Shown in pieces: positions 52,255-62,233 of a DNA stretch of 64,000 bases. The notes beneath the pieces were generated by a model. The model was given only the letters and a program-made list of their open reading frames with translations, made no database searches and was not told the DNA's origin. The translations under genes were made by a program, and so were the position numbers. The DNA comes from Symsagittifera roscoffensis (lineage: Eukaryota > Xenacoelomorpha > Acoela > Convolutidae): NCBI RefSeq assembly GCF_963678635.1, contig NC_087068.1:50735724-50799723 (forward strand), given 5' to 3'. Every line of letters begins with the position of its first letter. Within the stretch, counting starts at the first letter, position 1.

Positions 52255-55200
52255 AAGAATTTATGGGGAGGGGGAATCTAAGACTATAATGATGAAATAA
52301 CAACAGGCCGAATATGGTTGTTTTTAGGGCTTTTTGGCTCTTTTGGAAAATTTCATTTCTAGTCGATTTGTCTTAAGACCATGATAAAAAGTGAAGATTG
52401 TTATGTCAGCTTGTTGATATTTTATTCTGTAATTATACAAAACACTTGCCGCAACAAAGTATTTTTCGCTGAAAAGTGTAAAATTGTTAAATATTGATCT
52501 ACTGTAATATTGAATATTGTAAAAATGTGTATAGATTTGCTAAAAGAAGCGATGGCTCTTGCTTCCCGAAGTATAATTGTATAAAAATGCTAGTTGGTTT
52601 GATACTGCAATTTTTTATAAACCTTGAAACCCACTTCCAATAAAAAGGTGATACCCATTTTGATTTCAAATATTTTTTCATCAAGATCAGTGGAAAGTAT
52701 CTGTACAGCCTATATCCTATAAACTAAAGAGGCTGGTACTTTTAATGCTAAGAATGTTCTCCAGTACTAGGGAAATTAGGTTCTTTAGAATATTCTTTGA
52801 GGTCGGCCGTCTTATACATCCATTTACACTTGAACACGCTGCTGTTATTTCTGATTGGCGCGATGAAAATCATGTTCACAAACGACCTTGCTTTGCTCAT
52901 AAAAATAAAAAATAATGCGTTCCAAGTTACATCAAAAGATGGAGGGATTCCTCCCTGTAAGTATGAAATATGACGACAGTTAAAAAGTTAATTGTCTGCT
53001 ATTGTTGCAGAGGCAGAGAACTATCCAGGTGCAGGAATAATTTTTGTTGTACTTGGAACGCTAATGGATCCAGTATTAGTTTAGAAGTCTGTTTTTGACA
53101 CCAACGGGTGAAAGGGAACTGACATGGTCGTCGACGAGGTTCGTCAAGCGGCAATGAGATGATCGAATTGTTAAATTTTCGGGTCGTTGCTTTGAAATTA
53201 CACAATTATATAGAACAACGGATTTTATTAAATGTTAATGCAAGAAGTGATTTTTACTTAGGCTCTTGAGTTTTTTTCAGGAAAAAAATTTTAAAGTTGT
53301 TTATGCTTAATCTTTGACTGCTGGTTGGTCTCGCCTGTTACAAAATTGCCAAGTGCATGAAAAATATTAATGAATTAAAGGTTTGAAATCGGATTTTTTT
53401 AAGAATCCCTTGCGGAAAAAGTTAGTCATTAACTTGGTTTTCTCTTATTTTTTTGTCAAACAGCCTGGAAGCCTAACCCGGAGGTTAATTGTTCAAGATG
53501 TCAAGAGCGGATATAACTAGCGCCCATTGAGGTAGGGCTTGCTTGCAATAGCTCACCTTTCAAAAATGTAGCGCAAGTACGATTTGAACCCAAAATTGAC
53601 TCAAATTTATCTAAACACTCTCCTTTTTCAAAGGCTGTTGATTATTAGACATTAGAATTTTAATTTTAGCGCTTAGGTTTTTGTGTTTGGGGTGCGATTT
53701 TTATTTTTTTAAATTTCACTTTTTTAACCAAATGCAAGCGAACTATGCTTAAACTATTACAAAATTGAAAATAGCGTAAAAAGGTCATTGACCTTAACTT
53801 TGAAAAGAGTTTTAATATGATGATTTTTTCAGCCGTGATGATTTTTTTTGGCAACAGTCTTATAATTTGTTCAATCTCAAAATTACTTTTTGAGGTATGA
53901 CTTTTGATTTCTTTTTAGGCTCAGTTCATTAACTTTGTTAAAAGGAAGGCAAACTCCACTATTGAACATCGAAAGGGTTAAGGTCACGAAAAACGTGATC
54001 GACTTTTGAATTCGAAATAAGATTTTTTTCTGTTCAATTGAATTCATGGACTCTTTTCCAGCTGTCTTTTGGCTATGTTTTCTTCGAAACTCTAAAGGTT
54101 GAAGTCTTTATTTCGGCTTCCTTGAGAATAACTGACATTTGCCAATAGTGTGTTGGCTACAATGTTTTTTTTTCTGATTCAACCGAAGTTTTGATGCGGT
54201 TTTTGTTAGCTCATTTTCGCTCAACGTGTCTTCTGGCAAATTTTGAAGATTAGCAGGGCGTTTAGCATAGTGACAAGGCGTTCACTTTTGAGATCCTCAG
54301 TTAGAGAGTTTGAGCCCTGCCTTGGAAATGGTGGTGTTTGAGGACGAGCTCTCGATCGATATCTAGCTTCAGGTCTACCACAGCTTGTCCAATTTCGGCG
54401 GCAATAACGGCCTTGAGTTGCAAAACATCGTCGCTTAACAAAATAAAAACAAAAGAGCTTCGCTCAGTCTGAATTTTGGAGAAATAACAAATGGATTATC
54501 TCTAGTCATGACTGTTAGGACCTACTGATTGCTCCTCTGCGATTTGCAGGAAGTAAATTTATTATTATCGTTGTCAGTTTGGTTCAAATCTCAATGCATT
54601 ATGGATGTATCAAGCAATTATGTTCTGATGCTATTGTGGTCTGTCTTTTTTTTGTTTTGAAAGATAGTGTGCAACTTGCCACAGCCACCAGATAATCTTA
54701 ATTTGCTCAAGCAAAGCTTGTGTGATAGTATCAACTTATTTTTTTTTTCAATCTAAGTCGCAAATACTAGTGTTCATTTTGAAAGCGTTCATTTTGATCA
54801 ATAACCAGCTATTAAGTGCAGTAAATGCTAAGGATAATAAATAGCACGATATTCATAATACAAATAACACTTTAGCTTCAAGTATTCATGAATATGTAGC
54901 GTAGCGGCTGGGAAGGAGACCCGCAACAAAATAAGAGGGTTTGAACCTGGGCATGGTCGGACGTTTTAAATAAATTTTTTCGTATACTAGTTAAAATGCT
55001 GTTTTAAATGAACTTTTTGTATACTAGTTAAGAAATTTTGAAGACTCAAAGTTTTACATATTCAGTTTTTCCCAGTAGAGTTATCGGTCATAGTTTTGCT
55101 TGTGTATGCGAAAGGCAACTTCGCGGCTATGTAAAAATTTAAATTATTTTTCATGTTTGTTTTTAAATTTTGTTCTCTTTTATTCAAGTTTTGGCTTGGC

Positions 55201-55291
55201 TAGGGAAGATCTATGACAAAAGTTTGGTGCAAGTTTTTTTGGCGAATCATAGTCATGAAGAAGTTTTTTTTTGCGTGTGTGCATGATGCAT
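52255..55291. other. Spacer with F-box/WD 3' UTR and repeats
   Basis: The first part is probably 3' UTR: an AATAAA lies at 52639-52644, 385 nt after the stop. Then come a B2-type fragment (about 53220-53440), family B (about 53815-54090, stem-loop CCAGCTGTCTTTTGG), a second family B-like end near 54110-54160, a tRNA-like tract (about 54255-54322), and family A (about 54695-55130, tRNA-like segment 54895-54962, end GCGAAAGGCAACTTCGC). No exon seen. Confidence 0.5.
52639..52644 (+). terminator. Poly(A) signal candidate of the F-box/WD gene
   Basis: Canonical AATAAA in CTTCCAATAAAAAGG, 385 nt downstream of the TGA at 52254, in otherwise unique AT-rich sequence. Confidence 0.4.
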
Positions 55292-56232
55292 CTATGCAGA
55301 GTAAGTGTAGTCTCTGGTCCACTTGGGAGGTGTGATCTCGGTGGTGCACTTAAACACTGCCACAGTCTGGCCTGTCATCTGGGGGTCCTCTATCAGCTGG
55401 CAGATGTCCCCCTCTTGGATGCAACAACGAACACAGCACACTCCTATCACACTCCGTCTGCTCCGACGGCTACAAAAGGCGGCATAATATGTTGAAACAT
55501 GAATTGCAGAAAGACAGGAATCGAATAATGATCTGATATGCAGAAATGAAAAGAGTTTTAATGTAATTGGATAATGCGTGCATCTAAGGTTTACCGTTAA
55601 CATGGAGTTAAAACGATTCCATGAGTTTTTTAACATTAAAAAACCTATTAAATAATAGGCTGTTGTTTGAAGAGGAGCTGAAAGTCAAAAAAAGATATCT
55701 GTTCTTGCCCTTATTAAAAGTCATGAACATAGTGAATACTCTTATATAGGTCTTGGTGATTTTTTTTTTCAGGAAAAAGTCTTTAGAATTTGTTTACGCT
55801 AAAGTTTGATTTTTCGGGGTTTGACGTTTGATTTGTTTATAAGTTCAATTCATTTCCTCTGTTAAAAGGAATGAGAACTCCAATATTGAAAAGCAAAATG
55901 TAAAAGTCGCAAAAAACGTGGTCGAATTCTTCCGATGCTTATTTCACATTCAATTGTCTTTTTATATTTTTATTTGAAAACTAGCTATATTTTTATTTGA
56001 CAGATCTATTTTTTTTTGATTTTTGTAACATAGCGGATTTCTTGTTTTGTATCGCAAGTGGTGTGAAACTCTCAGCTTCGTCTCTGTGTTTCAATTTGAT
56101 CTTTTCGTGTTTAAATTGTACCAAAAGGAGCATAATAGTGTTCTGATTGATTCTTACTTGCTCTCAGTTGCCAGTCTTTTCCAGTCATACCACAGTTCAC
56201 AGGTGACGTTTTTGCCAGGTGCTGAACACTCG
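55292..56232 (-). CDS. 3' part of a cysteine-rich, probably secreted precursor
   Basis: Two minus-strand exons join in phase: 56232-56158 and 55469-55292 (TAG). The first follows an ATTTCAG acceptor and encodes ECSAPGKNVTCELWYDWKRL. The second follows TTTTGTAG and encodes RRSRRSVIGVCCVRCCIQEG, then DICQL, a final cysteine in FKCTTE and the C-terminus WTRDYTYSA. Eight cysteines occur in 82 residues. RRSRR followed by SV is a furin-like processing site. The spacing CCVRCC..GDIC recalls von Willebrand C-type or hormone-like cysteine modules, but I cannot place it in a family. The upstream exons with the presumed signal peptide were not found in 56233-60397. The intron (55470-56157) holds a family B copy antisense to the gene and a family C 3' hairpin near 56046-56090. 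Confidence 0.5.
55708..55935 (+). repeat. Family B 5' half inside the cysteine-rich gene's intron
   Basis: AAAAGTCATGAACATAGTGA and ATACTCTTATATAGGTCTTG open the copy. It runs through AAGTTCAATTCATTTCCTCT to CGCAAAAAACGTGGTCGAAT and is truncated there. It lies on the strand opposite to the host gene. Confidence 0.6.
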
Positions 56233-59200
56233 CTGAAATGATATCTATTTGAACTGAAAAAAAATTATCAGCCGTGCAATCGCCCCCTAGCGTGGTTCGA
56301 ATTCGAAATACCTTGTGAAAGATTTTTTTTTCATTGAACATGTGAGTTTGATTGATCTAAATTGTTCTAGGGTTTTCAATTGAGGTGGGTTTTTTAAATT
56401 TCGTTAAGCAGGTTTTAATTATTGCTTGCTTACATTTAGGTGGATTCGATTGATCGGTCAATCCAAAAAAACTGAGCTTTGGAGAGGTTAAAAACTGTAG
56501 CAACCATTTTTGCACGATGGAAACAACCAATAAAAAATGTGGGAGTGAATTTCATATGATGCATCGAAATGTAAGGAGCCTCAGTTATCAAATCGGAACA
56601 TAGACCAGCTTAACTTGTCTCACAGAATAACTGAATCGTTTGATAGCTTGATTAAGAATCACTTCAATTTCAGCGTCTTATTCTGCACGTTTGCCGCAGA
56701 CGTAACGTCAATGCATTGGGCATCAAAGGTCCATGGTTTTGAATCCGACCGTGATCTTATCTTTTTGCAAACTAATTTTCGTATACTTAGTCTTCAAATA
56801 CTCAAGATTTTTTTTCTTTTTTTTGCGCTCAAATTTGTATATTGTTACCCTTGCGATAAGCAAGGGTATTGCAATCGGGTACTAGACTTTTTTTCCCGTG
56901 AACAACTTTGTCCACAAGACTCATTGGACTCCTGGTGGTACCTTGGTTCATAATGAATTCAAATTTTGCAGTCTCTTGCACATTGCCCGCTAGTAATAAA
57001 TATGTCTGGGACTGCAAAGGTCCTGGGTTGAATCTGACCAGGACCAGTTATTTTTTTCAAACGGTAAATATTCAGGTTCCAAAACAATTTGGCCTAATGA
57101 TGGTCTGCTGATGTTTTGTCGGATTAGTTGCAACATCTAAGAGTCGTTTATTTTTGCTGCAAACAATTTTCACTGCAGTTGCTTTTACCATTTTAAGATT
57201 TCCGGCCGAATCGACATTTGCTTTTCCCATTGGCTGTAATTTTACCACCGATTTGCTATAATTTCACTCGTTTTTTTCTTCATTTTTTATAATCTTGTTT
57301 ATGGGCTTAATAATTTTGGCTTAAATGATATCGACTTAGTGGCCTCTTATTGCGTAGCTACGATCGGAAAAAAACTGACGCGTCTGTGTGCTCTGAGGGA
57401 AAAAGAACTTTTTTATAAGTTAAAAATTTTCTTGGTTTTTTTCCAGCATGAAGTGTTTCTGCTCAAGTATTTTCGGCTTTGTTGCCGCTTGGTAAATATA
57501 AATTCAAATCCAATCAACCCCTCGGCGCATCTGGAGCCAGGTTGGGCCCTTTTTTTAAATTATTGTCTGTCTGCCTATGTTTGTCTGCGTAGTTCCGCAG
57601 AAAGGACTTTTTTTGAAAATTTGGCTTCTTTATAGCTTTCCCGAAGCTTTTTGTACAGTTTCTAATGGTGCAGGCAATTCTGTTTCGTTTTTTTTTTTGC
57701 TTTTTTCCGATTTTTATTGACAAACAATTTTTTGAACTTTTTTCTTCATTTTTTCCCGTTTGATTTTAATCATTGTCATTCATATTTGTATCGCTTTCCA
57801 TTTATTATGCTACGAGCAACTTATTATGTTATAATACATTTCATTTTTTCTATCATTCAACTGAGGGATTTGTAAGCTCGATGTCACAATACTTTGATAA
57901 ACAAAATTCAGTTTCAAAAGGCTTTTGGATTCAAATAATTCGGAAAAATAGTGTTTCACACATCTTTTGTCGGTAGTTTTTTTAGAATGATATTGATTCT
58001 AAAGGACACCGAGGCTGTCTGACCGCTCATTGTCGGTGAAAAGTTTTTGAATATTTTTTTATCGCAATATCACATATAACAAAAGATTTTGCAAATTTTG
58101 TATATAAATTTTTGTCTGAGTTATAGGTTTAAAACAAAACAATCCGAAAAAGTTTTTCCAGTTGAGATCTGAGACGATTTAAATTACGCTTTAGAATTTC
58201 ATTGATTGGTGAGTATAAAAAATCACGTTGAGTGGTTAAAGCAAACGTTTTTGAAACGTTTGTTTTTTTGGAATTTTCTTCAGCGATGACCATGATTACA
58301 CTTGCGACTTGCGAGAGCAAGTGTTTTGTGATGGGGAACGAAACTTTTTTTCCGTGAAAATTTTTTTTTTAGAAATCTGTAAGAACTTGAAGTTGCTTTA
58401 TTAGTGAATCTTAGCAACTTTGAGACTCCTGGCCTCGAGGTAACGCAGTCGCCGTTTACCCTAAGGTCTGGGGTTTGTCTCCCGGCCGGATCTTTTTTTT
58501 TCAGTATGAAAGAAATTTTTTCCCGGGAAAATTGATTTTTACGGTTTTCGTTTGTCTGCTTATGTTCTGTCTGCTTAGTTGCCACATCGGGGAATATCTT
58601 GTGCTGTCAGCAATTTTTGTCGTAGATGCAAGTGTTTTTGATTAACCCCTGTAATTTGTAAAATTAATCGCCTTGACGTTGTATATTCCTTGGTTTTCAT
58701 TTTTGCTTATTTTTAACTTTATTCGGCCTCAATGGTTTCTGGTTTTATTGGAGTGCTTACCTTATTTCGTTTCGCTTCAGGGGTAAAAAACGATTGATTA
58801 AAAAAATCAAGTTTGCATTGCAAAATTTCAAAGTTTTAAAACTTGATTGCCCAACATTTTTTGTCAAGATTTGTTGGGTCATTTTTGGTTTCGGCTCAAT
58901 ATGCGTTTAACCTTTTTTTTTGTTGGCTCAGTGATAGCTCGGTAAATACTAAAGCTTATTTATAACTGGTAGTTTTGTTTTTCGACTGTTTCTCCTAAAT
59001 TATTTTCATTGTTTTTCACTGTTTTTCTGAAAATTGTTTTCATTTTTCCTATTTTTTTGATGTTTTTTTTCGTCTCATTTTCTATTCACTAGCTTGCAAT
59101 GCTGCACTTAAGTTGTATTGCAAGTGATGCGAAGCTTCGCTTCGCCTCTGTGTGAAAACATTGGTTTTGTTTTTTCTATGCAAAATCATCAAATAAATCA

Positions 59201-60397
59201 TCAGAATGGATCAATTGGTATATTTTAGAAGCCCATTTTTAATATATCCCATTAAAAGCCCATTTCTTATTCGAACGGCATATAAAAATGTCAATAATTT
59301 TTCTTCGCTGTCGAAAAAATTGGTCAGGAATGTTTGCTTTTTAGTCCTATTTGAAACTTCATTTGAAAAAAATAATCTGCAAACTATAGAAATTATTTTT
59401 CTTTTTTTTGTTATATGTCGATTATGCTTCATTTATTAACGCTATAAGGTTTTTCTAGTTCTTCTCATCACATCCCTCACGGCCCAAATTTCAGAAAAGA
59501 AACTTTGGCTATTGTTTGTAAGTTTTTACACAAGTCAACTTGCGAACGTTATGTTATACGGGCAGTCTTCCTTCTTGTAACCAATTTTTTAAGTGTTTTT
59601 GCATTAGTTGTTCAAATGCTTTACATGTCATTTTTCTATTTTCCTGTTTCCTAACTTTTTTCGAATTTCAGATTTTCTCTTTCTCAATTTATTTGCAACA
59701 TCTCCAATTGATATGCTTACCAATATGAATATATACTCATGAAGGACTAAACACTCGAATGTCAAAAAAAAATGTCTAAAACATTTTACGGTATGTTTAC
59801 TCACCCATATTCGACGCGAGGAAGGGAATACAGTGATGGAATTATAATAAGAATACAGAAAGCTGCTTTGATATCAAGATAGTTTCTCATTCTAATGTCA
59901 TTAACTTAATTATATGAATGTTTGAAAGAGAATTGTCATTCAAAGCAAATAAATGTATTGAGGTTTTAGTACTACTGGGGCAAAATATGCTTCTGTAGTT
60001 ACTTGCGCGCATTTCAAAGGTCAAAATGTCCTTTAAAAAAGGTTTTTGGTAATTGTATTGATCATTCAACAGACAATTGACATGATAATTGAATTCAGAC
60101 GAATGATTGCTCTTTGCTAAATTTAATACAAAATTATAGCGCATGATATTAAATCATCTAATCAAAATTAACAATAAGATGCAATTTTTGGTTTAAGTTT
60201 TTACTTAGTCATTTTTTCTACAAGGTGAAGATGATCCAATTTTATATACTCTGTCCGTTTTAAGTGCTTTTGCGAAAACGAACTATGTTCATTTCTGTAT
60301 AATTTTCTGTCTAGGTGATTGTCCTTGAATTTGGGCGGCGTAAACTTGATTCAAGTTTGAGTCGTGAACTAAATTGAAGTTTTAGGCTCGAATTTAT
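56233..60397. other. Spacer or upstream intron sequence, rich in families C and D
   Basis: A long family C copy begins at 56846 (ACCCTTGCGATAAGCAAGGG, a perfect stem) with a tRNA-like tract at about 56980-57045, and ends near 57788 (TTGTATCGC). A second complete family C copy is at 58296-59153. A family D copy follows at 59150-59440. The stretch 59440-60397 is unique AT-rich sequence. The minus-strand ORF at 59887-60144 has no recognisable domain. Exons of the cysteine-rich gene may lie here but could not be identified. Confidence 0.5.
58296..59153 (+). repeat. Family C element, complete, with tRNA-like segment
   Basis: The 5' end ACTTGCGAGAGCAAGTGTTT and the 3' end TTGCAAGTGATGCGAAGCTT with CGCTTCGCCTCTGTG are both intact. 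The tRNA-like segment lies at about 58425-58490 (GGCCTCGAGGTAACGCAGTC, GGTTTGTCTCCCGGCC). The 3' hairpin GCGAAGC-TTC-GCTTCGC is perfect. At 858 bp it is a good reference copy for the family. Confidence 0.7.
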
Positions 60398-61588
60398 TTA
60401 GAGTTCAACGTTGTCCTGCTTGACCTTGATCTCTATCTTGCGAGGCAGTTCTGCCTTCTTGTTCTCCACTTTGCTCCCACTGATCATGATCTCGTTGCCC
60501 TTCGGATCCCAAGTGGACTCAACAGTGTCCATGAACACCCCCTGGGGCACCATGAAGTTCTGCTGGAACTGGTTCAACACCTCAAAATATAACCGAGTTT
60601 TAAATTGTTCGCCTCCAAACATAATTTAAGTGTGAAGATTTTAGGGTATATTTAGACTCTCTTCTCTTAAGCTGTTCGCTGTAGCTGCCCGTTCCAAGAG
60701 TCAATTCAATTACTTCCTCCTTTTCTGCAATAATTATTTCGTTTCTGCAAACCGCAAAGTATTCATTAAAAGCTGCTGGCCTGTCTAAGGATAGTTCGTT
60801 TTGTAATGTTTTTATGAAACATTGATTTGCAATTTTTCTAAAAAAAAGAACACCGAATTCTGAACTTTTAATTTGCAAAGAAATTTTTGCACGCCACTAT
60901 TTGGACCGTTAATTTCATGTTTTTGTTTCTTATGGGGGTGAAAGAGACACTTACATGTTCGTCTTGCTCGTGTTTGCCGGAGACAGTGAGACTTCTGCCC
61001 ATTAAATGTATGTTGAGCTCATCTGGCTTGTATCCCTCAATCTGCAGATACAGATACCATGACTCATCATCCTCACTCGTCCTAGAAGACTGGGAGAAGT
61101 GACCCCCACTACCTGAAAAAATATGGGTAGAGGCGAAGTGGTCTCTTTTTCTCTATTAACCCTCTAGATTACATAGACACAAGAATTTAAGCAAGCGATA
61201 TCAAAACACTGATCACTAAAATCATGCAACAAAAATTAAAAACCCACCCAAGTCTTTGTTTTTTTTTGGTTCTATGTATTCTTGGGTAAAAAGAGAAACA
61301 AACTAAGACTTGTTTGGGGGTATTCATTTTTGTTGCATAGTTTTTTTTGGCCAGAGTTATGATATCGCATGTTTAAGTTGATGATCGCGGAACGGAAAAG
61401 TTTTGTAGTTTTGATTCAAATATACCTGAATGAGAGCTTCCTGTACTTGAGGACGAAGAAAATGTCGACGAAGAAGATGAAAAAGACTGCATATTCTGTT
61501 CAGAACTTTCTGCGGAACTGATTCGAGTTAATTCAGACACTATTATCAAATTTGCCAACCAAATACTCAACAATGAACGAGCTATCAT
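60398..61588 (-). CDS. Small heat-shock protein (alpha-crystallin/Hsp20) with signal peptide
   Basis: Small heat-shock proteins are ATP-independent holdases. Three minus-strand exons, 61588-61426, 61112-60955 and 60580-60398 (TAA), join in phase to 167 residues. Residues 1-26 (MIARSLLSIWLANLIIVSEL..ISSA) are a good signal peptide, so the protein should enter the secretory pathway, which is unusual for animal members. Residues 33-56 are a Ser/Thr-rich linker. The alpha-crystallin domain runs from about 72 (SWYLYLQIEGYKPDELNIH, GRSLTVSGKHEQDEH) through 108-142 (FQQNFMVPQGV, then DTVES..PKGNEIMISG). The tail has the IEI version of the I-x-I motif (PRKIEIKVK). It ends NVEL, only loosely like an ER-retention tetrapeptide. 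Exon 3 was chosen because its start continues the domain fold in phase. An AATAAA overlaps the region just past the stop. The gene is divergent from the HP1 gene. Confidence 0.85.
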
Positions 61589-62233
61589 TACCACTTTTTG
61601 TTATGAATAACTAAGTTAACACTCTCTGGTAGTTATAATAAATTAATAAATTCAGCTTTCAATGATTGTTAGGATAAGAATAGACCGACACGGAGTAAAG
61701 TCAAGTTGAATTGTGAAATCTGAAATGGAAGAAGGAATGTCTAAGGTGCGCTGATGTTTCGGAACCATGGGGAAGCTGGGACACGTGTTTTAGTTTTTGT
61801 TCACAATTCAATGACACGCAACTTATAAAAGGATATTCAAAAAACGTAATTTTTACGTCATGTTAACGTGATCAAGTTTTTTGTTTCATGAATGAATGTT
61901 TGTTATCAGTTCGCTGTTTCAGCGGTGGCAACAGATTGTAAATTACTGTTAGTGTTGGTTTAATGTTGCAAAGTGCATAAAAATGGAATTCTTCTCATTT
62001 AGCATAAATATAAAGTAAAAAAGAAAAATTTATTAAAAACCTAAGATAAATATAATCCATGCAACCAGAAAAAGTTGTAGTCTCATTAAAAATTTTTGAT
62101 ATGATTTGAAATGTTGGTAAGTCTGTAAAATGAGTTTATTATTTCTGTGTAAAGAGTTTTTTCTTTTCATTTTGAACACAACTCCCTATTTCAGATTTGT
62201 GTTTTGCTTTTTGCAACTTTTTTTTCGCATAAG
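61589..62233. promoter_or_regulatory. Shared upstream region between small Hsp and HP1
   Basis: These 645 bp separate two divergently oriented start codons. An acceptor-like CCCTATTTCAG ends at 62194, so HP1 probably has a 5' untranslated exon in this stretch. I did not find an unambiguous TATA box or a clean run of three heat-shock NGAAN units. Confidence 0.4.

Noticed and set aside
59887-60144. Minus-strand ORF of 85 codons as first exon of the cysteine-rich gene
   Set aside because: No signal-peptide-like start, no donor in suitable phase was evident, and no cysteine pattern fits.
60600-60878. Third coding exon of the small Hsp gene
   Set aside because: Its acceptor needs a 2-nt carry while exon 2 ends in phase 0. 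The exon at 60580-60398 joins in phase and completes the alpha-crystallin fold, so the open frame was left out of the model.
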